A DNA stretch of 64,000 nucleotides from Sitta carolinensis. Lineage: Eukaryota > Chordata > Aves > Passeriformes > Sittidae. Numbering within the stretch: position 1 is the stretch's first letter; each line of letters begins with the position of its first letter. Positions 25,801-39,089 of the stretch are shown in pieces. The translations under genes and the position numbers were made by a program. The notes beneath the pieces were generated by a model. The model made no database searches. It was not told where the DNA came from and saw only the letters and a list, made by a program, of their open reading frames with translations. Location: the NCBI GenBank assembly GCA_032173965.1, contig CM063285.1, forward strand, positions 26,757,660-26,821,659, in the 5' to 3' direction.

Positions 25801-28800
25801 GTAGAGTATTTTTTTCACACAGGTTAAATACTTCATGTCATTCCTCTGCCAGTGCCAGACTCACAGTGGGGACTTGGTTAGAGTATGAAATTCCTGTATC
25901 TGAAATATGTACCCCATTTGCTTCTCTGAAATGAGAATTATTTGCTTTCATTTTGTTATTTGAACAACAGAAAAAAAAATCATTATCGCACATACAGAAA
26001 TACACACACAAGGATTTATTCTCTCTGTGAAACCAAGACTGCAAATTTCATTTGAACTTTCAAAACCTTTCATTTCCTTGTCGTTTATTTTTCTTTTCTT
26101 TCCTATAAGACTTTCTGGCAATTTTACTTCTAATGCATATTTCCAAATATCTCTGTTAGCAACACAAATGATACTCATGCTGGCAACTCTTAATTATATT
26201 GTTACAGATAGTACATAATGTAGAAGTCAAAATTAAAATCATTGACTGTGAAAAACTAATAGAAACCTCTTATAGATGCTATTTTATGATGCTGCTGTGA
26301 TTCCATAGTGAATATATGAATTTCGTGGCTGAAAAAAAGGTAAACGCAAATGATGCAATGTTTTAATACAGCCGAACATAATGTCGGTGGTCATTTACAT
26401 TACTCTGGAGAAAAGGACATATTGCATCTTCTAGACTGAGACTCCTGAGGATTCCTGGTTTAGTACATTCTTCCTCATTTAGAGATTTCTGAGATGATCC
26501 TGTCATCTTCTGTAGGCATTCCTGAGAATTACCACTCTTTTCACATGAAAAATTCAATGTTTTCTTGTTTTTCCCTGGTACTTATGCCATGTGTTATCTG
26601 CATTCAAACTAAACTCTATAGGGAAGGTACTGAAACATGACCTGGAAAGGATATAGTGTTAGTTAGTTTTACTAACAGATGAAAAAATTGCTGCCATCAG
26701 AGAACTTCTGCTGCTTTGAATGACTTCATTAGTAAACATTTTCAGGTGAGTATATTGCAGTTCCAGTGGAAGAAGCTTTCTGTGACTTGCTGCCACTCAT
26801 GATTTGTTTTCTGGGTATTTTCTTAAAATCAAATAGGATTCTGCCTACAGATGTGTGCATTTGCTGAAAGTTTATATCTCATTTACTCTAAGCTTTTAAA
26901 ATGATCAAGTTCTAGTAAATAAAATACAGCTAAACATATCTCAACTGATCTCTGATGCAAGAGTGAGGAGAAATATTTTTAATAAGTGACGCAAATTATT
27001 TTTGCCTGTGAGATTTGCAAAAATATGATTAAAAATAACAAATATCTATCTGGACTTGTCTAGGAACCAACAGGTGCCTGATATTCTGCAAAAGTTTCAG
27101 TAACTGTAGAGTTATTACTACATTTTACATGGAATTTAAAGTTCTCATTTACCATGGAAGAAAGCTTATTTATGCTTTCAAGTTCAGTTTTCATGCAAAG
27201 AACCTTAAGACAGTTACTTTCCCTCATAGTGCAATAATAAACAATAGGAAAATGATCCCTTCACTTAGCTCAAATTACATGCCAGAAAAAATAGCAGAAA
27301 ACTTTCAGAGGTCTACACTATCATTAGTACATCTTTATGGTTCTCATCTGTTACTTAAGGTGTATCCTGTTTGTTCTCCAGACAAAACCCAGTCATGTCC
27401 CTTCTTTCTTCTGTTTCCAGAGGAGTAAAAGTCTTCCTGTGCTATACTGTTGTCTCTCATGTTAGCACATATTGGAATTGTTAATCCTTATTTATAAGAC
27501 TTCTGAACATGTCTTAGAACAAGCCAACCAAAGTACCAAAGACAAAATAAGAACCAAAGCTATAGGTGCTAACCAAAGTATTTCAATATTGTATGGATCT
27601 AGGTTATTAAGCCTATGCAAGAGAAGCAATTAGAAGTCTGAAATTAAGTCTGGTCTAGAGTTTTTTAAACCTCTGTTTTGCCTGGTTTCAGGGTACTGAC
27701 TCTGTCATTTTATGAAAGACTCTTATATCTGACAACCTCCTGTTGTATGGTTAGGTATGGTTTTTCTTGGTTTGGTTTGATTTTTTTCCAGGGAGTGACA
27801 TGGTGGTTTTCTTTGGTTGCTTCAGTGACTGCTTGCTCTCTCTTTCTTGTTGATGCAATCTGCATTATGTGTCTCTCAGCTTGTTGTTTCAATTAACTGC
27901 TCAATGGACCCCCTGGTAATTTGCATTGTCTCCTGTTTCCTATTTCCCTGCTGCTTTTTTATCATTTTGCTTGTATTTTGGTGATCACTAACCGGCTGCT
28001 TAGGCAGTTGTTTGGAGCAGTAGTGATTCCCTGCTGATTTTAGCACTTACTCTGTACAGATCTTTTCTTAAACTTGTGTTTTGTTCTTTATCCAATTTTG
28101 ATATTGGGTTTCTGTGTGTGGGACTATATAAACCAAATCCAAAGTACCCTTCCTAGAAAAGATCAATCTATTTAGAAGGAAATTACTTTTCTTTGAATTT
28201 CAAACATTTAAAATGCTTATATGAGACATAAAAAAAAATCCAATTAAAAGAAATAAAACCGACAATTTTTTTATTTTTTTTTTTACTTTTTGACTATATT
28301 CTTCCTGTGGTTATTTTTTTATTTTATTGTCAGTTAATTGGAAAGTATAAGAAGTAAACTAGTAAACAGTATGACTTCTCTGTTTCCTATTCAAGACATG
28401 ATAAGTATATGTCCCTGATTATAAACCTCTTACAAGTTTAATCCTTTACAAATTACATACTATATTAAGTATTTTCAAAATTTTTCAGAGAGACTTATGG
28501 TCTCATGGGAAATGCAGAATAATACTATGCCTGTCAAAAACCAGAAGTGAATTGTGTATATATATTGCAAATATTTTAGCATAAATTAAATAAAACTATA
28601 ACTTTTAGCTGTATGGGTATATAAACAAAATCTGGCGTATTCAAGAACCCAACTTCATTTTTCTGGTAAATTATTCCAAAAACTAACATAATTTGTATTT
28701 AATTGATGAAAGAATGTTTTATAATTCCATCACAAATCACCATCACCCTATTATAATCAGACATTCAGAAAAAGAAAAAATTGGGGAACATAATTTAAAC

Positions 28801-31800
28801 ACATAAGTGCACAGAAATGCATATAGTGAATAGCAATTATTTATTGCTATAATTGTCCTGCACAGGACACCATTCAATGAAACTTTGTATTTACACAGAC
28901 ATAAGGTGGTATACAGTCTGCTTTAACATTCTATGTAAGAAAAGAAAATTAGGGAGTATTTTCTTTCAGAATGGGATGCATATGAAATAAAAGTCTGCAC
29001 ATTTCTTACCAAAACATATAGAATATGCACTGCACAAGTGAAATATCACAGGAAATAGAGCACTATGAACCTCAAGATTAAATCTCAAGATACTTTAAAG
29101 AATTCATCTGACGATATGTTTGTAATGTGTTAGAAATGCATAATGCTACCATGATTTTATTGTTGAGGTTAATAGGGACTTGCTAAGGTGAAGTGTTTTT
29201 TTAACTGTATGAGTCTAGATTGTCAGATCAGATTTAAATAAATGGCAGATGATAGTTAGAGAGTTCTAGACATTGGATTAACTTTGTATCAGTCCAAATA
29301 CCCAATTCCTTTGTTAAGTATTACCATAAGCCTCTTCCAGAGCAGAAAGAAGTCCTTGCCTGCACTTCATTGTAAGTACTGAGAGTGAGCATGAAATCTG
29401 AAGTCAGTCAGGGGTGAAAAAAGGTAATAATTTGTGCACTACCCATGTTCTACATAAGTTTCCAATAGCAACAGTTTGAATCTTACAGTCTTCAGTGAAT
29501 GTAAATGGAAGGGATGTGTTGCTGTTGTGATAACACACATTACGTAGACTCTTGTGAAATTTCTTTAAAGGTTGTATGAAGTAGAATTCCTTATTTTAAG
29601 AACTTGTTCCTATATATACATTTTCTACAGACCACTGTAATTGGTGAATGAGAGACAGAACTCTTTATCTACATTGGCTAAACCAGAGGGACATCAAAGA
29701 AAATCTCTCCTACAGAAAGAATGAATGACATGAATACCGTTATAAAAACAATGTCCTGTTGTATATGTTTTTCCTGGGAAAGGAATTTTAGTAGGCCAAA
29801 ACAGAGCTTTAGAAACTCAGAAACTCCAGGCCTGAAAACCCAGACTACAGGGATGAGGAAAAACATTTAGTGATTTCAGTATTCTACTAATTGAGGACGC
29901 TCATAAAATATGAGCTGGGCTGTTTGAAGAGTTCTCCAGTGTAGTTCTGATGGGGTAGTCTGAAATTTCAGCAGGATTTTATTGATTGATTGTCAGCCAG
30001 TATTCACAAAAATTCCTCTGGATTCTATGATTATGACACAAGAGGGTGACAGTATTTTTTTACTCAAAAATAAAGGAACAACACTGTCACTGGGGAAGGA
30101 CACACCTATGGAACGGAGAAAGCTCTGATTGAGAGTAAACAGCCAGTTTGGGTTCAATTGATAGAACACATGAAAATGAGAAGCAAGTTTTAGCAAACAA
30201 TCTTAATTACTCTTGGCATCTGTTTTCCAATGTTGAAATAAAAATATCTCATCTTCTGTAAAATATCTATGTATTAAAAGTGTCTCCCTGAGCTAGTGAC
30301 ATAGAACTTATTTTGTATTTTTTAACTTAATTTATAATAATGGCATTTATAAGTACCTGTCAAAAAGAAGGTTGCATACACAATACTTCTGAGCAAAATT
30401 AGTATATGTTGATAGATACAGTAGCCCCTATTTTCAATATTGTGAATGGTAACAGATATAATTCAGGTACATTTTATTCAAGACAGAAGACATTTCATAA
30501 AATTGGATGGGATTTTGTTTTTCTGTGAAACAAAAATACTTTAAAACCATCAAAAAGATAATATTACATTTTTTTTTATTTTGTAGATATCTTGAAAATA
30601 TTAATCAAATGTGAAATCCAAGAATATGTTAGTTATGTGGCTATTTAATTGTTATGCTCATATTAAGAAAAACTGGGTTGCCACAGTAAACAGGACTCAC
30701 TTATTTCCATGTGCAGTTGTGAAACCCAGTGCTGCAGTAGAAGATCTGAGTCTAAGATATCATTGCTGTTATTTCTTGGTTAAATGTAGAGTGAAGAATA
30801 GGGAAATTACTCAGAGCTTGCAGAAACATAAATTATCTTGTCTACACATGTTGCTACAATATGATCCACGTTAGTAACTGGCTCTAGATACAGCCACAGT
30901 AGTAAAACCTCGAGGCTAAGCTTGTACTCTCTTGTATAATCTAGCAATAGATCAATGCAGCCAGTTTGCATCCAGCCCTAACAGATTGTATATGAGGTTG
31001 TGTTCAGCTAAACAGATTTACTGTCAGTTTAGTGCATTTCTGTGCAGATACTCATGCATCAATAATGGTCCCTGTCTAAAACAAGTAAATGTCAATGTGT
31101 TTAAGGTATATTTTCTATTATATACTACTATCAACTGTTCCTGTTGTTCCTTGTTATACTTCATTTTGATTTAAGCTTGTTTGAGGTTAGACTCTACATT
31201 GTAGTATGCATATCCACAACACTGAGGAGTCTCAGAATTCAGACCCACAAAATTACTCAGGGCTCAGTTTGAGGAAATTTATTTTCCTTCCTATTTTCAC
31301 CAGTGAAAAATGCTCCTTTCCTTCCTGTAACTGAAATTAACTCTCCATCATATCTTTCCTATTTGTGTTTGTTGTCCTTCTTCCTCTCTGAGTTTTTCCC
31401 AACATCCAAATTTTTATTGCAAGTTAAAAGAGTGGTGAACACTTCAAAGAAACAGAAGCCACAATTAATAGGGATTCAAAGAGTCCTACAGTTATGACTA
31501 TTTCTTTAGGTAGAGTAGGGTTTGATATTTCATTTTTTGTTTGTTCTTCTTGAAACTATGAAAATGGGTATTAGAAGAGCAGTTTTAGTATGAATGTCAG
31601 CCTGCACTGAGTGCATTAACACAGCTGCAGTGATAATTGTTCTGATTTCACAATAAATAATGATAAATTTGGAGTGAATCCTCTAAAAGAAAGTGAACTT
31701 AATATAGGCTTGCACCTTTGCTGAAGGTGAGGTTAGAATACTTATTATATTAGCTAATTAATTCAGGCTGAACATAAAACAGGTAAGCATATGAAAAAGG

Positions 31801-34800
31801 AGAATTACAGATTTTCTTCATATAGCTTAGATATGTTAAAAGATGTGTCATAGCACTTATAAATTGCATTAATGCTGTAAGTGCACTTTACATTGTAACT
31901 TTACTGTAAGAAGCATGCTTACATTCCTGTATGTTTTTCTTTAAAATTAGCCATGTAAGTATATACTTCATAATGCAATATTTGCATCAAAACATGCTGG
32001 TTGCATAGAACAATTTCACTCATCATAAAAAGAGAGTAAATATTAACAGAATTCTGATTTTGTTCATAGAACATCATATAGGATACAAATTGAACTTTAA
32101 ATTATATGTCTCATTTTTTATGGCATGGATTGAAATGATTTGGGAGTGGAGAAGGATTTTAATAAATACCTGTCCCAGCATGGGTTCTATCAGCTTAAAA
32201 CACCAGTTGCACAATGCATATTTTCTAACTTTGAATTCTGTATATATTAGGCTGAACAGATGTTCATACAGCAGTATTTAATAGAAAAAAATAGAACAGC
32301 AGAGGTTGTTGAATCGCTTTCTTATACTGAAATATAAGGAGTTAAAAATAGTGATCACAACTAAACTTCACTGTGTAGGTATGCCACTGTAACTTGAAAA
32401 CAGTAAGTTCATGTATTTAATAAATATTGTGGATTAATTTGGAAATGGTTATAATTGTAGAAATAAATTTATGTTTAAATAAAAATAGAAAAGTTTTAAT
32501 TGGTAAGTAGTAGAGATTATATTCAATCTTTAAATTTGCTGTGTTTGTATAAGCATTGCAGAACTGTTTCCAGAAATGTTATGTTTTAGTCATGATTCCT
32601 TGTGTCTTTTCCTAGAAAATAGTTTTGTCAAATAATAGCCACTCAGTCTAGAAGTACTGATTTTCCCCTATAGTTGCAAAATAAACACCTAAGATTCTTA
32701 TTCTGGTTTTCCAGACTAAGAATTTTGCAGTTTTTCCAAAATAAGTACAGTATATGTTGCAGGAAGGAAAAAAGAAGGTAAAGTGGAGGCAGGTGCCACT
32801 TCTCTTAAGGAATGCAGACCCGAGCCTCTAGAATGAAGTAAAATCACAAAAATGAGAAGTCGGGTTTTTGTTTTTTTTTTTCCCCTTAGTGAATAAATGT
32901 ATATAGAAACTTGCAGAACAAAGGCATGATACTCCAATTGTTCTTTTATTACAGTGAGAGCAGACGTTTGCATAACCCTAAAGAAAAACAGAACTTAGGC
33001 ACTTAAGAATGCTTTCATCCGTGGAATAGAACATGCAGAGAAGCTTCTGGTTCTCTCATCCTTGAGCTTCTACTTCTCTCAAGATATGTTCCTACATACT
33101 CTGAGATACATCTCATCACTTAGCCAATTTGTCTAGTAATCAAAACTTTGTCTAGCTCAACAGGAAGGGTTTTCCCTTTTCTTTTAAATTGAAAAGTATT
33201 TTCCTAAGCATCATGTGCTTTCTCAGATAATCTCATTACTGTAGGAAAAACTCTTCTCACTGGAGATGGTACAAGTGCCTCATCAGGGCCAAGCTGAGTT
33301 GAAGATATATAAATTCTTCAACAGTCAATCTCTTCTTAAAAAGCAACAGACATTTGAAAGCCTCTGTTTTTTGCAAAGGGATATAACTCTGGCTCGAATA
33401 TTGTAACTGGCAAAGAGGATGTGAGGAAATAAGTACTAAATTATGTATTTTTTGAGTTTCGCTCAGTGGTTTGGTGAATGCTGTAGGAATATCTTTGAAT
33501 TTAATCTGAACAAAGAAGTGATAATGTGTTCAATCTTCATAAATGTTCATGATCAAGATTCTCTGAGACTGCACTGATGTTTTAGGTATATGGTTTCACA
33601 GTAAATAGTAATACAACACACATTAAAAGATTTCAATGATTTCAACAGAATGTTTTTTCCTTATCAGTTTTATATCTAGAAATTGAATAATCCCAGAATA
33701 CATAATTATTTTGCTTCACAGACATAGGCAAAGTATAATCTTTAGGTATTTTTTCCATTTTTTTTTTCGGTTAATTCAAGTAACTCTGTCCAAATATGCT
33801 TCTTATTCGTATATCTTGTAGATAGACAGAAGTAATCTTATTACCTTAAACCTTTAACAATGTAACTAATATTCAGTTTTGATGGTAGAAATTTCTATGA
33901 CAGATCTAACAGAAGATTCCAGCTTTTATTACAATCTTACAGTATAGACAAATCCTCCACTACTATTTGCCTTATTATTATATAGTTAACACTGTGTTAA
34001 TTCTTTCACAGTTTCATGAAAAAATTGTAATCTTTCTTACTAATTGAATATATCCTTTAAAACTCTTGTTAGGTTAATGGTCTAATGAAAAAGTCCCAAG
34101 TCATCTCTATTTAAACAACCCAGTAGTAATAAGAAGGTTTATTACTATTTATCACAAGTAAATATTATATTTATCATTAGATAACCTTAAAATCATTGCA
34201 AATTGTATAAATACCTCACAGCAACCCACTGATGTGATTACAAATCCATTTGACTTGTAGGTCTTTCCTGTGGTTGCAAATACAGATCCGGTGTATATTT
34301 TATTAGGATATTTGGAGAAGAATTAATGACTGAGGATGAGACCTTACTGTAATACCTACTGTGTGCAGTTTTAGGTTATGAACTTTTATGAATAAAAAGT
34401 ATGCGAGGAGGAAATTGAAGCAGCGTGAGTTTCTGAGGGCTAGGCTAAGTATGATGGAACAAAGGTAGGTGTTGGGTGGGAAAAGAGGAGTGCTGCCCCA
34501 AGAAGTTCATATATCTTGTCTCACACAGTTCTCTCTAATCACCTTGATCTCCCTTAAGCCTCCCTCAGTGTTTTGGAGTCCTTCCTCCACTTCCCGAATT
34601 CCCTTTCTTTCCTTTCTACATCTCTTATCCACTTCATTTGTCCTCAGCAACCCTTTTGAGGCTGTTACCAATCCAGCTTTGTCAAGATCTGCTCACATCA
34701 CTTCTATAAGGTGTTTTCCTCTTCCTCCTTTTACTGCTATTAGATATCCTTACTTATCCTCCTACAGTCATTTTTGAGTGCAGGGATATGACAACAGAGA

Positions 34801-35911
34801 TCAACTTTGGAGCATTTCTGGAACTTGCTGTCTTCTAAATCTAAAAAAAAAAAAAAAAAGAAAGCTTCTTAAAGCACTGATCTAATTTTCCCTTTTGACT
34901 CCAAGAATAATACTTCTATGCTGTTGTTCTGTTGTTTCTCTTAAACTGTCAGTGTGTATTCATGGGGTCATGTGGTCAATTATGTGATTAGGCTGAAAAT
35001 TAAGTTTAAACAACAACAAAGAAATCTTCTTGGGTGAATCAGCCTCTCAGGCACAGGCATGCAAGTGCTTACCTTGGGAGCAGCTAGAAATTCACAATGA
35101 AGGAAAGAAGAGAGATCATTTTTTACTTTATATATAGTGTATTCATAATTTTAAGAAAATCAATTTGATTCGTTTAGGCCTAACAGTTTATTTTAGCCTT
35201 GATACTTTCCTGTGAGAAATTATGCTTAATCAAATGAAGAATCTGCAATTCCCACAGGGCTTCAAGCGCAAGAATTTGGTAAATAAATTAAGCCTTCCTG
35301 TCATCTCTAAAAGAGCACTCACAAAAGTGTAACATATTTAACATACAGGAGTGTTTTTTCTGTTTTTTATTGAATCGTCTTTGATCAAGGAAACTTGTCA
35401 AGAGAACGATTGTACTACTACAAGTGACATTATACTAACTTAAATTCTAAAGTTGTTGAAAATAGCCTATTTTTGTTGCTTGTTAAGAAATTCAACCAGA
35501 TTCAGAAAAAAAAAAAACAACAAACTCTACTGAGAATATCACATCTAGATTCCAAGAGATGCTGAAACCAATTAAAAAGAAAGAAAAGTTGCAGAATAAG
35601 TACATTTGTGTTGCAGTGTAATCCATGGAAAATCAGCAGAAACAATTGTGAGACTAATGTGTTAATGTCATAACTTGGGATATAAAGCTTCATGTCAACA
35701 TGAAAGACTAAAAATAATGATCTAAATAATACATAATTGGTGCTTAGTCCTACTAGCAACTGAAAATTATGAAGGAAAAAAGCCTTCTGACTAAATTTGC
35801 TGTAGTTTTGCATTAAATATATTTCTTTCATATTTAGCAAAAAGATTACTATATGGTATGCTCAATGTGATCACAGGACTCAAATTTATTTAAGCGCTTA
35901 TAATCTCCATG
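22830..35911. other. Long AT-rich, gene-free interval
   Basis: About 13 kb with no recognisable gene or clear mobile element. It includes TAAT-rich sequence around 23150-23250, a less AT-rich patch at about 24900-25540 with small frames on both strands, T-rich runs near 28267-28285, a pyrimidine-rich stretch around 34500-34770 and an A17 run at 34843-34859. None of the short frames (up to 112 codons, 35502-35840 minus) shows a known domain. Confidence 0.55.
34843..34859. repeat. A17 tract
   Basis: Seventeen A followed by GAAAGC. There is no recognisable retroposon body upstream, so it is listed only as a homopolymer. Confidence 0.85.
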
Positions 35912-36923
35912 TGTGCATTGGGTTTGCATGGCAAGGTTTTGGTAGTAGAGGGCAGGGAGGCTTTGGGGGTGGTTTCTGTGAGGAGCTCCCCGACGTGAGC
36001 ATGGCATTCCTACAGCATAGAGCCAGTGCCAGCAGGCTCCGAGAGGGACCCGCGGCCAGCCAAGGGGAGGCCAGCAGTGATGGTAGCAATGCCTCGAGGA
36101 TTGCACAGCCAGGAAAGGGAGAAGTTTTTGCTCAGGAGGAATGTGCAGCCAGTGAAGAGAGGGACAATATGTGAGAGCTCTGCAGCCATTAAGGTCAGTG
36201 CAGGAGAGGGAGGAGGTGCTTCATGTGCCAGGGCAGAGATTCCCCTGCAATCCGTGGTGAAGACCATGGTGATGCAGCTGTGCCCCTGCAGCCCAGAGAG
36301 CTCATGCAGCAGAGATCCACCTGCTACCCTCTGAGGGCCCAAAGGAGGCTCCTGGATGGACCTTGGCACCTGTGGAGAGAGCAGCCCACACTGGAGCAGG
36401 TTTGCTGGCAGAACCTGTGACACTGCAGAGGGCCTGTGCTGGAGCAGTTCGTGAAGAACTGTCTCATGGGAAAGATTCAGGTCTAAGAACTTGATGGAGA
36501 ACCCTATTCCATGGGAGGGATACTACACTTTGCAGGGGGAGAGGATGAGGAGGCCTCCCCCTGAGTAGGGAGGAGCAAAAGAGCCAGCTTTTAACTGACC
36601 ACAGCCCCCATTCCCTGTTCCCCTGTGCCATTGGCAGGGAGGTGTTGGAGGAAAATGAGAGTCAAAGAACCCAAGGAGAAGGGAGGGGTGGAGGAAAGGT
36701 GTTTTAAGTTTTACTTTTATTTCTTAACTCTGATTTGATTGGTAATAAATTAATCTTCCCAAGTCAAGTCTTTTATGCCCATTTTGGTAACTGCTGACTG
36801 ATGTCTCCCTGTCCTTATCTCAACCCTTTCATTCTGTTTTCTCTTCTCTATCTGGCTGAGGAGGGGAGTGATAAAGCAGCTTTGGTGGGTACCTGGTGCC
36901 AGGGTCAACCCACCACGGTGTAA
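35912..36923 (+). mobile_element. Solo LTR of an avian ERV family (copy 1)
   Basis: A GC-rich block of about 1.0 kb in AT-rich surroundings. It opens with TGGGTTTGCATGGCAAGG and TTTTGGTAG and closes with GGGTACCTGGTGCCAGG then GGTCAACCCACCACGG. Its interior has many degenerate GGAGCAG/TGCAGC units, and AATAAA lies at 36744-36749, about 175 bases before the end. The same layout recurs at 58830-59838, which shows it is an interspersed repeat, and it matches my memory of a common avian ERV LTR. The plus orientation is inferred from the AATAAA position. Most CpG sites are gone, which suggests age. No internal retroviral sequence flanks it. The overlapping open frames (36010-36423 minus, 36026-36334 plus) are by-products of the GC-rich sequence. 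Ends are uncertain by about 10 bases. Confidence 0.85.
36744..36749 (+). promoter_or_regulatory. LTR polyadenylation signal AATAAA (copy 1)
   Basis: AATAAA within GGTAATAAATTAA, at the same relative place and in the same local sequence as in the second LTR copy (59644-59649). The conserved position supports the plus reading direction. Confidence 0.5.
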
Positions 36924-38037
36924 TTATGCTGTTTAAACAGGTGATAAGAGCTATACTGAAAACTAAGGCAGGAAACAAATATATATGTTTTGCTGAAGAA
37001 ACAACATTTTATGTTGCTGCAATTGATAATAATATCATTAATCTACCTTTTTTTAAAATAGTTTAAATATCTTTATGTTTCTGGAATTAAAATTATGTAT
37101 ATATAATCTATATATATAAAATTACGTTTATAGATTGAATGTATCTTTGTACTTTGAGTCTGTCAGCAGCAATGCAGATTTGACTTGAAAATTGCTTTTT
37201 CCAGTTTGAAATTTTGCTCATGAATTTACTTTCTGCTCTTATTTCTGATCTTACACTTAACCTTTGAAGCTATTCAATCCACTCCTGGTATCTATGCTCT
37301 TATTTTCTGAATCCAGAAGTTTTTTCTCAAATTACACTTAAGTCTTTGAAGAATAATAGTTTCATACCTTCAGTTGCTGTTCATCTTATGCATTTTGTCT
37401 TCCAATTCCTTTCTGAGAAAACCACATTGAGTGTTAGTTAGATGTTGCTAACAGTAAAAATGTATTTAGTTTTTTAGTTTTTATATCATACAGTGGGACA
37501 CTGGTGTAATTTTCTTGTAGTTTAGAAAAGAGATGCCTGTGCTATTTTCCTGAACAGTAGAGTGAGGGCAGACTCCCTTCTTTTGCACAGGAACCATGGC
37601 AACTGCACTATCCCACTGATATTCCTCCTGTAATGGGTAACTGAAGATGTTATAAATCTGAAAAGGGCTGATGTAAAACTCAAGAGACATCAATTGAAAT
37701 GTTCAAGAAAGATTTCAAATCATCACTGGCATAATGTGATGCATTTTAGCGCGTGAAGCAATTATTTGTCACCAAAAAAAATTGGAAAAGTGTTCACAAT
37801 GATAGAACATAAGAAACAGATAGTTGTGTTTAGATTATCTATATACAGAAATGTTGTTTGTCTGTCTTGATTGTATGTAAGCTACTTTGGTATATCTGAT
37901 AATGAAATTTCAACTACATTAAACACATCAGGATGATTCCTATCATAGTCATATCAATACATTGCACTGTATTATCAGACATTATCAGACACTTATACAG
38001 ATCCATTAGTTTTGAATTTGAATACAAATCATCAGTT
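36924..38037. other. AT-rich spacer between LTR copy 1 and CR1-B
   Basis: No gene or named repeat is recognised. A short TATATA-rich patch lies at about 37090-37125. The frame at 37481-37693 (minus) has no recognisable domain. Confidence 0.55.
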
Positions 38038-38261
38038 TTCATAGAATCATAGAATATCCTTAGTTGGAAGAGACTCACAAGGATGATTGAAATCCATTTC
38101 CGGGCCTTGCACTGGACATGTTCAGGAGTCACACCATGTGCCTGAAAGCATTGTCCAGACACTTCTTGAATTCTGTCAGCCTTCATGCTGTGACTTCCCC
38201 ACTGGGGAGCCTGTTTCAGTGCTCAGCCTCTGAGTGAAGAACATTTTCTTAACATACAAAT

Positions 38262-38960
38262 TTAACCACACAGTTTCAGGTCATTCTCTAGGGTCCTGAC
38301 ACTGGTCATCATAGAAAAGAGATCACTGCCTGCTCCTCCACTTACTCTCATGAGAAAGTTGTAGATTCTATTAGGGTTTCTACTCCATCTCCTCTTCTCC
38401 AGCTTGAACAAGGCAAGTGACCTCAGTTGCTCCTGACGTGGCTTCCCCTCTAGACCCTTCACCATCTTTGTAGTCCTCCTTTGGAAGCTCTCTAATGGCT
38501 TAATATCCTTCTTATATTGTGGCACCCAAAACTTCCAACAGTACTTAGAGCAGAGTGGGCCAATCTTCTTCCACTGGCTGGCGGTGCTGTGCCCAATGTC
38601 CCCCCAGGTCCCTTTCCATGGTGCTTCTCTCCAACATCTCATTCCCTGATTTGTGTGTACATCCATTCCCCAGTTTGTGCATGCACCTTTACCCAGAGAT
38701 TCCCATCTGTGCCTTTGCCAACTGTAACCTCCATAAATTCCAGCCCTCCCATTACATACAACACCACCCTCTGCCTCACCTCCTCTGCCTATCCCTCCTG
38801 AGGGGCCTGTAACCATCCAACATGGCATTCATGTCACAGGATTCATCCCACCAGGTTTCTCTTATGCCAGTGAGTGGGCTCTGGGGCTGGGCCAAAGCTT
38901 CAAGCTTCTCTTGTTTGTTCCTCATGTCTGCCTGCATTAGTATAGAAACATCTCAGTTGA
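38262..38960 (-). pseudogene. CR1 ORF2 remnant: endonuclease N-terminus joined to reverse transcriptase C-terminus
   Basis: ORF2 makes the endonuclease and reverse transcriptase that insert the LINE. On the minus strand the first part keeps NKQEKLEA and RETWWDESCDMNAMLDGYR (about 38920-38800), the start of the AP-type endonuclease with the conserved glutamate of the TETWWD block. Around 38690-38650 the sequence passes without a gap into the reverse-transcriptase end. There the open frame 38262-38828 reads FWVPQYKKDIKPLESFQRRT, followed by KMVKGLEGK and LALFKLEKRRWSRNPNRIYN. The catalytic FADD region between these parts is absent. The open frame of 188 codons across the junction is partly chance: only its second half is in the native CR1 frame. 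No function is expected. Confidence 0.85.
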
Positions 38961-39089
38961 GATTCTTCTAGCCAATACCTCCTAGAACAGATTTAAGGAT
39001 CTCAAAAGAGCTCAGTTCATCAAGTTTTGGTGTGGTCTCCTATTGCTTATCACTGACAAGCCTAGTTTTGTCCCTTTGCACCTTTCAAT

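Noticed and set aside
36010..36423. 137-codon minus frame and overlapping plus frames
   Set aside because: Same cause as above, within LTR copy 1.
38262..38828. 188-codon open frame as a gene of its own
   Set aside because: Its second half is the CR1 reverse-transcriptase end and its first half is out-of-frame endonuclease sequence. It is a relic of a LINE.
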